Below are positions 1 to 6,141 of a stretch of 17,375 nucleotides of DNA, piece after piece. Under the pieces are notes generated by a model. It was given only the letters and a program-made list of their open reading frames with translations, had not been told where the DNA came from and made no database searches. The stretch is from Deltaproteobacteria bacterium (GTDB taxonomy: Bacteria; SAR324; JACQKK01), in contig JAOUFO010000009.1 in the NCBI GenBank assembly GCA_029858165.1, positions 1 to 17,375 of the forward strand, given 5' to 3'. The translations under genes and the position numbers were made by a program. Every line of letters begins with the position of its first letter. Positions within the stretch are counted from its first letter, which is position 1.

Positions 1-1
1 T

Positions 2-1363
2 CCGGGTGTGGGCAAAACCTCCCTGGCCAAATCCATCGCCCGGGCGGTGGGTAGAAAATTTGCCCGGATGAGCCTTGGGGGCATCCGGGATGAGGCGGAA
101 ATCAGAGGCCACCGCAGAACCTATATCGGGGCGATGCCGGGCAAAATCATTCAGGCGGTCCGCAAAAGCCAAAGCAAAAACCCCGTAATTCTCATGGACG
201 AGGTGGACAAGCTTTATACCAGCATCATGGGGGATCCTTCAGCCGCCCTGCTGGAGGTTTTAGACCCGGAACAGAACAACACCTTTATGGACCACTACAT
301 AGAAGTGGAATATGACCTTTCCGAAACCCTGTTTATCTGCACAGCCAACAACACCGATTCTTTATCTCATCCCCTGTTGGACCGGATGGAAGTGATTCAT
401 CTGCCGGGATATACCGAGTTGGAAAAAGTTCAAATTGCCAAACGGCATCTGGTGGCGAAACAGAAAAAAGAAAATGGGCTGGAAGCCAAAACCATAGTGA
501 TGCGGGACGAAACCATCGCTGCCATCATCCAGGGATACACCCGGGAAGCCGGGGTCCGGGGGCTGGAGCGGGAAATCGGCAAGGTTTTTAGAAAAATTGC
601 CACCCAGTTTGTTAAAACGAACAAAGAAGTGGATGTGATGATCACCCCCAAAACCCTGAAAAAATATCTGGGGGCACCCAAATATCAACATATGGAACCG
701 GAAGAGGCTGGAGAGGTGGGCATCACCAACGGGCTGGGGGTGACATCGGTTGGGGGGGAATTGATGATAACGGAAGTGGAGACCATGGCCGGAAGCGGAA
801 AACTGTCTGTCACCGGCCAATTGGGGGATGTAATGAAAGAATCATCCCAGATCGCTTTCAGTTATGTTCGTTCCAAGGCTTATGATTACGGCATATTCCC
901 ATCCAAGATAAAGGGAATGGACGTTCATATCCACCTGCCGGAAGGCGCCACCCCCAAGGACGGCCCTTCAGCCGGAGTGACCCTGGTGACATCTCTGGTG
1001 AGCGCATTGACCCTGATTCCGGTGAGAAACGATGTGGCGATGACCGGTGAAGTCACCTTGCGTGGATTGGTGCTGCAAATCGGGGGTTTGAAGGAAAAAT
1101 TGCTGGCCGCCAAAAGAGGCAAAATTAAAGAGGTGATTATCCCCAAATCAAACGAAAAAGATTTGGCCGAAATTCCGGCTGAGATTTTGAAAAATCTGAA
1201 AATATCACCGGTCACCACCTTGGATGAGGTGGTAGCCATTGCTTTAACCGGCCCCCTGAAACCTTTGAGCGAAGTTGAAATTGATGAGGAGGAAAAACGG
1301 CTGGATGAAGAGGAAAAATCCAAAGACAGGGAAGGCGCCGGCGCCCAAACCGGCCAAGCCTGA
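2..1363 (+). CDS. lon: ATP-dependent protease La (Lon), C-terminal part; 5' end outside window
   Basis: Lon is a cytoplasmic AAA+ serine protease that unfolds and degrades damaged and regulatory proteins. The reading frame is open at the left edge; the first residues are PGVGKTS, the Walker A loop, so the N-terminal substrate-binding region lies outside. In order: Walker B (ILMDEVDK), sensor-1 (CTANN), arginine finger region (LLDRME), sensor-2 (GVRGLERE), then the protease domain. The catalytic Ser lies in KDGPSAG (codon 968-970) and the catalytic Lys in GGLKEK (codon 1091-1093), so the Ser-Lys dyad is intact. Of a usual length near 800 residues, 453 are present. The tail after the protease domain is charged (Glu/Lys-rich, then GAGAQTGQA) and looks like a disordered extension. 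The gene converges on lexA with no bases between the two stop codons. The GTG at position 8 is the Walker A valine, not a start. Confidence 0.97.
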   Translation, partial: PGVGKTSLAKSIARAVGRKFARMSLGGIRDEAEIRGHRRTYIGAMPGKIIQAVRKSQSKNPVILMDEVDKLYTSIMGDPSAALLEVLDPEQNNTFMDHYIEVEYDLSETLFICTANNTDSLSHPLLDRMEVIHLPGYTELEKVQIAKRHLVAKQKKENGLEAKTIVMRDETIAAIIQGYTREAGVRGLEREIGKVFRKIATQFVKTNKEVDVMITPKTLKKYLGAPKYQHMEPEEAGEVGITNGLGVTSVGGELMITEVETMAGSGKLSVTGQLGDVMKESSQIAFSYVRSKAYDYGIFPSKIKGMDVHIHLPEGATPKDGPSAGVTLVTSLVSALTLIPVRNDVAMTGEVTLRGLVLQIGGLKEKLLAAKRGKIKEVIIPKSNEKDLAEIPAEILKNLKISPVTTLDEVVAIALTGPLKPLSEVEIDEEEKRLDEEEKSKDREGAGAQTGQA

Positions 1364-1990
1364 TTATTTTGGGTAAACCCGCCAAATTCCCACCACGATA
1401 CCCTGAATCCGCACCTCTCCCTGATGAATCAGGATAGGTTGCATTTCAGGGTTGGATGGCTGCAACCGGATATGGTCTGTTTCCCGGTAAAACCGTTTTA
1501 AGGTGGCCTCACGGCCATTGATCAAAGCCACCACCATTTCCCCGTTTTCCGCCGTTTCCCTGGGTTCCATGATCACATAATCCCCGTCCCTGATGAATTC
1601 ATCAATCATGGAATCCCCCTTCACTCTCAATACGTAATTTTGGCCCTTTTTGCTGGCCAGATTTGACGGAACCAGAATGGTTTCGTGCGCTTCTGATATG
1701 GCTTCAATGGGTTTTCCAGCAGCGACATAGCCCAATAAAGGCATTTCCATGGGATCTGGTTGGTGAGGGGAATCTTCTTTTTTAGCGAGAGAAATTGAAC
1801 GGGAAATAAAATCTTCCTTGAACAGGAAGTTTTTTTTCACCAGGGCTTTGATGTGTTTGTGGACTCCGGCAGCCGATGCCAGTTTAAAACGATTTGCGAT
1901 TTCACGCACGGTTGGCGGGTATTTTTTTTTGGTGATGTATTCTTCTATATAAGCCAGAATTTCTGCTTGGCGCCGGGTCATATTTTTCAT
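1364..1990 (-). CDS. lexA: LexA SOS-response repressor / self-cleaving peptidase
   Basis: LexA represses DNA-damage genes and cleaves itself when RecA filaments form. The product is 208 residues from the chosen ATG. Residues 1-65 form the winged helix domain (TRRQAEIL, YPPTVREIANRF, HKHIKALVKK). The cleavage site Ala91-Gly92 lies in YVAAGKP. The catalytic Ser127 is in KGDSMID and Lys165 in EATLKRF, so the protease is intact. The frame is open 20 codons further upstream, but the ATG at 1990 gives the usual LexA N-terminus and has a GAAAGGA Shine-Dalgarno about 8 bases ahead. A LexA-type operator sits 25-38 bases upstream, so autoregulation is likely. Codons 21-23 form an A9 run (TTT run at 1922-1930 on the + strand), which could permit polymerase slippage. 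The gene lies downstream of the chorismate mutase on the same strand, 113 bases away. Confidence 0.97.
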   Translation of the reverse strand: MKNMTRRQAEILAYIEEYITKKKYPPTVREIANRFKLASAAGVHKHIKALVKKNFLFKEDFISRSISLAKKEDSPHQPDPMEMPLLGYVAAGKPIEAISEAHETILVPSNLASKKGQNYVLRVKGDSMIDEFIRDGDYVIMEPRETAENGEMVVALINGREATLKRFYRETDHIRLQPSNPEMQPILIHQGEVRIQGIVVGIWRVYPK

Positions 1991-2014
1991 GGGATCCATC
2001 CTTTCACGAAAGGG

Positions 2015-2028
2015 TGAACACATGTTTT
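2015..2028 (-). promoter_or_regulatory. LexA operator (SOS box), Gram-positive/Cheo type
   Basis: The + strand reads TGAACACATGTTTT: GAAC, four bases, GTTT. Against the Gram-positive-type consensus CGAACRNRYGTTYC it matches at 12 of 14 positions, with mismatches only at the two outer bases. It lies directly upstream of lexA and overlaps the likely -10 region, the expected place for an autoregulatory operator. No CTG-N8-CAG (E. coli type) box was seen in this gap. The match is by eye. Confidence 0.65.
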
Positions 2029-2050
2029 CGCACATCACGGGTGTTGTCAA
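2022..2050 (-). promoter_or_regulatory. probable lexA promoter
   Basis: Read on the - strand, a perfect -35 hexamer TTGACA lies at 2050-2045. After a 17-base spacer comes AAACAT at 2027-2022, a weak -10 (3 of 6) that overlaps the LexA box. Transcription would begin near 2015, about 25 bases ahead of the lexA start. A second candidate -10, TATAAT at 2091-2086, lies further upstream but has no -35 partner. The overlap of the -10 and the operator fits simple steric repression. Confidence 0.45.
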
Positions 2051-2103
2051 TGTTTAAATTAAAACAACCTCTCATATTATGTTTAATTATATATTTTTCA
2101 ATT

Positions 2104-2403
2104 TTAATCCACTTCTTTTTCCAGATTCTTCATCTCTTCAAAAATCCTCAAAAAAACCTTCTCCAACCCTTGATCACTGATGGGACCGGTGTTGAAAATT
2201 TTCAAATCCTCCAAAATTTTAATTTCTCTTTCAGGGGAATAAACCGGTTGATTGTTGTTTTTTTTGATTTTTCCAATTTCAATGGCTACAGTTGCCCGGT
2301 CATTCAGCAATTTCATCAATTGCCGGTCAATGCGGTCAATTTCAACACGATAATCCTGGATTGTTTTGTTGCTCATAGGGATTAATGTTTGCGGGTTTGC
2401 CAT
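2104..2403 (-). CDS. stand-alone AroQ-class chorismate mutase
   Basis: This is an all-helical AroQ-type chorismate mutase, which rearranges chorismate to prephenate on the way to Phe and Tyr. It is 99 residues long, about the length of the mutase domain of the E. coli P-protein, with no dehydratase or dehydrogenase domain attached. By-eye alignment to E. coli PheA puts Arg19, Arg36, Lys47, Arg59 and Glu60 at the positions of R11, R28, K39, R51 and E52. D48 is replaced by Ser56 and Q88 by Glu95. Two starts are possible. The ATG at 2403 overlaps the 3' end of der by 22 bases and has a weak GGTGG upstream. The ATG at 2376 begins 5 bases after the der stop and would give 90 residues; all listed active-site residues remain. 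Either way it appears translationally linked to der. No aromatic pathway genes lie nearby. Confidence 0.85.
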   Translation of the reverse strand: MANPQTLIPMSNKTIQDYRVEIDRIDRQLMKLLNDRATVAIEIGKIKKNNNQPVYSPEREIKILEDLKIFNTGPISDQGLEKVFLRIFEEMKNLEKEVD

Positions 2404-3734
2404 TCTATTTCCACCGGGGATCCGGAAAATCCAAAGTGGTACCGCAATTGATTTCCGAAAAACCGCTGGTAATCTTCCCTTATTTTTCCCCTCCGGTTGA
2501 CCAGAATTCTAAATTTCGGGGGGGCGGTTCTTACCTGGGTTCCATAGAAAATATTGGTTTTGACCCCGGCCTGCATCGGCGGGGGATGCTGAACCACAAT
2601 GGATTCAATCACCTTGTTTAAATCAGCGGTTTTTATTTTGCGGCTAAAATTATAGTAGCCATCCAACACCGCTTTTAAAAATCTTTTTGTGCCGATATTT
2701 TCCAATGCGCTGGTCTGTACCCAAATGGCGTACCCAACAAATTCCAAACGGGATTGAAAATCGGCCATTTTTTCGGTTTGTACCTTTTTCCCTCCTTTTA
2801 CCAAATCCCATTTATTGACGGCAATGACAAGTGCCCGATTGGCCTGCTGGATATATCCGGCAAGCCGACAATCCTGTTCGGAGATATCCTCCCCCCCATC
2901 CAACACCAGGATGGCGACATGGGCTCTTTCCAACGATTTTAATGAACTGACAGCTCCCAGCTTATCGGCATATTCGTTGGTTTTTCCCTTTTTTTTAATT
3001 CCGGCGGTATCAATCAGTTCAAAGTTCTGCCCCTCAAATTGAAACGCCAGATCCACGGCCTCCCGGGTGGTGCCCGCCAAAGGAGATACGATCATCCGGT
3101 CATCCTTTAACAGGCGGTTGACCAGCGAAGACTTTCCCACATTGGGACGGCCGATAAACGCAACCCGAATGGTTTTTTCAGATTCCGGGGGGGTTTCCTT
3201 TTCCAACATGTCGGGATATAGGTTTGCGGCCTCCTCCAACAGGTCATCCAAACCGGTGCCATGCATGGCCGAAACAGGGAAAACCCTGTTGGTTCCAAGA
3301 TCATAAAATTCAGAGGCATAATCTCTTCCGGAGGTATTGTCCGCTTTGTTTACCACCACATGCACCGGTTTGTTCTTTTTTAACAGGGTCAGGTATAGTT
3401 CTTTGTCTGCCGGGTTCAAACCGGATGACCCATCCACAACCAGCCAAATCAACTGGGCCTTCTTCACGGCGGCATCCACCTGCTGGGCAACGTCTTCAGA
3501 AAACACATCCTTGGAGGTAAATTCAACCCCGCCGGTATCCACCAGTTCAAACCCATAGCCCCGATAACTGACCCAACGGTGTCGGCGATCACGGGTTAAT
3601 CCGGGAACCGGAGCCACAAGAGCGGTTCTTTTGCGGATAAACCGATTAAACAGAGTGGATTTACCCACATTCACCCTGCCAACCATGGCGATGGTGATTT
3701 TTTGGATATGATTGGGGGGAGTGGTAGATTGCAT
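2382..3734 (-). CDS. der: GTPase Der (EngA), double-GTPase ribosome assembly factor
   Basis: Der carries two tandem GTPase domains and a C-terminal KH-like domain and is needed for maturation of the 50S subunit. GTPase 1 shows G1 GRVNVGKST, G3 DTGG and G4 NKAD. GTPase 2 shows G1 GRPNVGKSS, G3 DTAG and G4 NKWD. The KH-like region follows, with an ending typical of Der (RYHFGFSGSPVEIEW). The first G1 has Val where Pro is most common (GRxNVGKS). The frame is open to an ATG at 3791, but that adds 19 hydrophobic residues and falls inside the likely promoter, so I chose the ATG at 3734 (450 residues). An ATG at 3686 directly before the first P-loop is a further option. None has a clear Shine-Dalgarno. 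The 3' end overlaps, or lies 5 bases from, the chorismate mutase start. Confidence 0.95.
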   Translation of the reverse strand: MQSTTPPNHIQKITIAMVGRVNVGKSTLFNRFIRKRTALVAPVPGLTRDRRHRWVSYRGYGFELVDTGGVEFTSKDVFSEDVAQQVDAAVKKAQLIWLVVDGSSGLNPADKELYLTLLKKNKPVHVVVNKADNTSGRDYASEFYDLGTNRVFPVSAMHGTGLDDLLEEAANLYPDMLEKETPPESEKTIRVAFIGRPNVGKSSLVNRLLKDDRMIVSPLAGTTREAVDLAFQFEGQNFELIDTAGIKKKGKTNEYADKLGAVSSLKSLERAHVAILVLDGGEDISEQDCRLAGYIQQANRALVIAVNKWDLVKGGKKVQTEKMADFQSRLEFVGYAIWVQTSALENIGTKRFLKAVLDGYYNFSRKIKTADLNKVIESIVVQHPPPMQAGVKTNIFYGTQVRTAPPKFRILVNRRGKIREDYQRFFGNQLRYHFGFSGSPVEIEWQTRKH

Positions 3735-3776
3735 GGAAAAAAGTGAAAGTGTGATTGGAAGGGGAAACTGTATCAG

Positions 3777-3788
3777 GTTAACATAATA
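3777..3788 (-). promoter_or_regulatory. candidate der promoter element (TATTATGTTAAC)
   Basis: On the - strand TATTATGTTAAC lies about 43 bases upstream of the chosen der start. TATTAT resembles a -10 hexamer. The identical 12-mer occurs in the same orientation upstream of the Rsm22-like gene at 9001-9012. No good -35 is visible at 16-18 bases. If this is the -10, the ATG at 3791 cannot be the start. Functional assignment is an inference. Confidence 0.3.
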
Positions 3789-3944
3789 CATGGGTTTTAA
3801 ATTATTTTATTGATTTAAACCTCGGCCTAACTCAATTTCCTTTTCCAACCCTCATTCTGCTTTCAATTTAAAGGCTCTTAGCGGAAATGCGTCTCTGTAT
3901 CCTAGGCAACAAACCCCAAAAAGTCTATTCATCTGGTGAAAATA

Positions 3945-5387
3945 TCAATCCGTTAAGGCCAATTTCAACCGGGCCAGGATTTTTTCACGGCCAAGAATTT
4001 CAACCACCATAGGCAACTCGGGCCCTTGAGTGTCTCGGGTTAATGCCAGGCGCGTGGGTTCCCACAACAATTTTCCTTTGACACCGGTTTCTTTTTGAAC
4101 CTCTTTCATACAGGCCATAAATTTTTCTGCGTTCCATTCACCCCCACCGGACAACTTTTGTTGCAGGGCAGCAAACGCTTTTCGGGATTCCACCGTCTTG
4201 ATTTTTGCCTCTTCCTCTGGTTCCAGAGGCGCGGCAACCTCTTTAAAAAACAATGGCAGGTGTTTGGGGAAATCCGCCAGGGTGGTAAGTGCCGGTTGCA
4301 CCACCGCTGCTATTTGACACAGAAACCGCTTATCCGATTTTTCAAAGGGGGTTCCCGAAAAAAAAGGAGATACAGCCTGGACTAATTCTTCCGGAGATAG
4401 GGCTTGTAAATAAATCTGGTTCATCCAATCCAGTTTTTCCCGATTGAACACCGCTCCGGTTTTGCCGATTCTTTCTATGGAAAACTGGTCTATCAGTTCC
4501 TGAAGGGTGAACAGTTCCTGATCATCCCCCGCATTCCACCCCAGCAGGGCGATAAAATTCACCAAAGCCTGGGGCAGATACCCCTTGGCTTTAAAAGCCT
4601 CTACTGTGACATCCCCCTTTCTTTTGCTCATTTTGCTGCGGTCTTCATTCAGCAACAGGGGCAAATGGGCATATTGAGGCGGGGTAAACCCCAACCAACG
4701 GTACAACAGCAAGTGTTTGGGTGTGGATGGCAACCATTCTTCGGCCCGCAACACATGGGTGATCCCCATGGCGTTGTCATCCACCACCACCGCCAAATGG
4801 TATGTGGGGAACCCATCAGATTTCATCAACACCTGGTCATCAAGCTGGGTGGTGTTAAACGCCACGTTTCCACGGACCAGGTCCCGGACCACAATTCGTT
4901 CATCCTTGATGGGAATTTTCATCCGCACCACCGGCTTCACACCCCGCCCCAACAGGGTTTCCCGATCGGAATCAGAGAGATTTTGACAGCGGCCATCATA
5001 CCGGGTGGGCAATCCCTTGGCGGTCTGAAGTTTCCGCATTTCATCCAGGGTTTCGGTGGAGCAAAAACAGGGGTAGGCATGGCCCATCTCAATCAGTTTT
5101 TCTGCGACTTCCTGGTACAGCTCCAGCCTTTCAGATTGATGATAGGGCCCGAAATCTCCCCCGATCCCCGGCCCTTCATCCGGGACAATTCCTGACCATT
5201 GGAGCATTTCCAGCAGACGGATTTCGGCTTCATGCACATAACGAGATCGGTCGGTGTCCTCTATCCGCAAAATAAAAGTTCCGCCATGTTTTTTGGCGTA
5301 TAAAAAGTTGAACAGGGCGGTGCGCAACCCACCCACATGCAGTTCTCCGGTGGGGCTGGGGGCAAATCGGACTCTGACCTGACTCAT
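3945..5387 (-). CDS. gltX: glutamyl-tRNA synthetase (GluRS)
   Basis: This class I aminoacyl-tRNA synthetase charges tRNA-Glu in the cytoplasm. From the ATG at 5387 the product is 480 residues, the normal length. The HIGH-type motif is HVGG (residues 17-20, in APSPTGELHVGG). The KMSKS-type loop is KMSKR at 252-256. The GluRS signature RIEDTDRSR follows the first Rossmann strand. A CxC-x24-CxN arrangement (Cys107, Cys109, Cys134, Asn136) matches the E. coli zinc site, except that the His ligand is Asn. The frame is open 51 codons further up to 5540, but that stretch overlaps the upstream gene and has no GluRS similarity. There is no clear Shine-Dalgarno. The gene is last in a - strand run after the membrane-anchored protein, 89 bases downstream of its stop. 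Whether it is discriminating or non-discriminating cannot be told here. Confidence 0.97.
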   Translation of the reverse strand: MSQVRVRFAPSPTGELHVGGLRTALFNFLYAKKHGGTFILRIEDTDRSRYVHEAEIRLLEMLQWSGIVPDEGPGIGGDFGPYHQSERLELYQEVAEKLIEMGHAYPCFCSTETLDEMRKLQTAKGLPTRYDGRCQNLSDSDRETLLGRGVKPVVRMKIPIKDERIVVRDLVRGNVAFNTTQLDDQVLMKSDGFPTYHLAVVVDDNAMGITHVLRAEEWLPSTPKHLLLYRWLGFTPPQYAHLPLLLNEDRSKMSKRKGDVTVEAFKAKGYLPQALVNFIALLGWNAGDDQELFTLQELIDQFSIERIGKTGAVFNREKLDWMNQIYLQALSPEELVQAVSPFFSGTPFEKSDKRFLCQIAAVVQPALTTLADFPKHLPLFFKEVAAPLEPEEEAKIKTVESRKAFAALQQKLSGGGEWNAEKFMACMKEVQKETGVKGKLLWEPTRLALTRDTQGPELPMVVEILGREKILARLKLALTD

Positions 5388-5476
5388 TTTAACTTTGGAA
5401 AAAAAGGATTTGAAAGGAGTAAAGGGGGAACAGCGAAAACCTTCAGGGAGGATAATCTCCTGGTCGCCGGGAACCA

Positions 5477-5947
5477 TCAGGGGGTGTAAGAGCCGGTAAA
5501 CGGGCGGTTGAACATCAGTTGAACCTCTTTTTGACCCCATTTGACCAAATGACGGTAAACCCCGATCACCTCTCCGGGAGACGGCTTGGATATTTCGCCG
5601 TCTTTGTCTGTTAAAGCAACCAAACGGTATTCACCGGAAGAGGATGCCATCCCCCGTAGGTTTTCCTCCCCAATAATAAACACCTGGGGGGGCAGTGCCT
5701 GGGGTTCTATTTTCATGCCGCGGATTTCTCCGGTTTCCGGATCCAACAGCATCAGGACCAACCGGTCAGATTTCACCACATCCGACATCCCCTTGGCAGC
5801 AAAATCCAAATCCAAAGAGACCACCCCGGCCACGGATTTGTTCAGTTTTTCCTCCTCGCGGCGAACCTCCCGCAACAATGCCCAGGTCAGCCCCACAACA
5901 AAAATCAGGATACCCCCCACAATCACGATATTTTTCGGTTTCAGCAT
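5477..5947 (-). CDS. single-span membrane-anchored protein, possibly CcmH/CcmI Ig-like domain
   Basis: I do not firmly recognise this protein. From the ATG at 5947 it has 156 residues. A hydrophobic helix spans residues 5-24 (NIVIVGGILIFVVGLTWALL), followed by a charged REVRREEEK stretch and a soluble domain. The helix is an uncleaved anchor rather than an obvious signal peptide. The soluble part has the pattern LMLLDPETG...MKIEPQALPPQVFIIGEENL...LVALTDKDGEISKPSPGEVIG. This resembles, by memory, the Ig-like C-terminal domain of cytochrome c biogenesis proteins CcmH/CcmI (polar turn, LP-x-F-x-I, ARxxxxGxxxxxPGDxxG). That is a weak inference. The longer start at 6001 is possible, but the ATG at 5947 overlaps the stop of the small frame just upstream (ATG-C-TGA) and puts the helix at the N-terminus. 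It lies between the DUF2851 gene and gltX. Confidence 0.75.
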   Translation of the reverse strand: MLKPKNIVIVGGILIFVVGLTWALLREVRREEEKLNKSVAGVVSLDLDFAAKGMSDVVKSDRLVLMLLDPETGEIRGMKIEPQALPPQVFIIGEENLRGMASSSGEYRLVALTDKDGEISKPSPGEVIGVYRHLVKWGQKEVQLMFNRPFTGSYTP

Positions 5948-6132
5948 TGGATATTCCGTTTGGATGCAGCGGTCTTCCCGCTTTTGGTTGGCCATCCCCA
6001 ATAGGATTCTTCATCTTCCCCGTTGGAGAACCAAAGATTTTTTCCCTGTGTAAAAGTTTGCCATGGAACCCCACCCCCCGGAAAGGCTTTTTGGCTGAAA
6101 TCCCAGGTGCTCGCACCGGTTTGGGTGTTCAA
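5941..6132 (-). CDS. possible small Trp-rich protein (63 aa), unrecognised
   Basis: A TTG-initiated frame of 63 codons fills the gap between the DUF2851 stop and the membrane-anchored protein. It lies in the same frame as DUF2851, beginning 9 bases after that gene's TAG. Its codon choice looks like the neighbours. The product has protein-like composition with five Trp (STWDFS, VPWQTF, LWFSNG, YWGWP) and a Lys/Arg-rich tail. Its TGA overlaps the next ATG, as expected in a coupled operon. Against it: there is no Shine-Dalgarno, it needs a TTG start, and I recognise no family. Alternatives are non-coding spacer, a remnant of a longer gene, or rare read-through of the DUF2851 stop. Confidence 0.4.
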   Translation of the reverse strand: MNTQTGASTWDFSQKAFPGGGVPWQTFTQGKNLWFSNGEDEESYWGWPTKSGKTAASKRNIQC

Positions 6133-6141
6133 CCGACAGGA

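Noticed and set aside
1991..2050. Longer lexA start at 2050
   Set aside because: It would place the operator and promoter inside the gene; the ATG at 1990 has a better Shine-Dalgarno and the standard LexA N-terminus.
2084..2092. Second lexA promoter around TATAAT at 2091-2086
   Set aside because: A perfect -10 in AT-rich sequence but no -35 at 16-18 bases; the TTGACA promoter closer to the gene fits the operator better.
3735..3791. Longer der start at 3791
   Set aside because: It adds 19 hydrophobic residues not typical of Der and would begin within the TATTATGTTAAC element.
3812..3821. T-loop-like GGTTTAAATC on the - strand between gltX and der, possible tRNA
   Set aside because: No acceptor, D-arm or anticodon arm could be placed around it.
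5388..5476. Small hairpin (AGGA/TCCT) between the membrane-anchored protein and gltX as a terminator or attenuator
   Set aside because: The stem is only four base pairs and no T-run follows directly.
5388..5540. Longer gltX start at 5540
   Set aside because: GluRS begins a few residues before VRFAPSPTG. The extension has no family similarity and overlaps the upstream gene.
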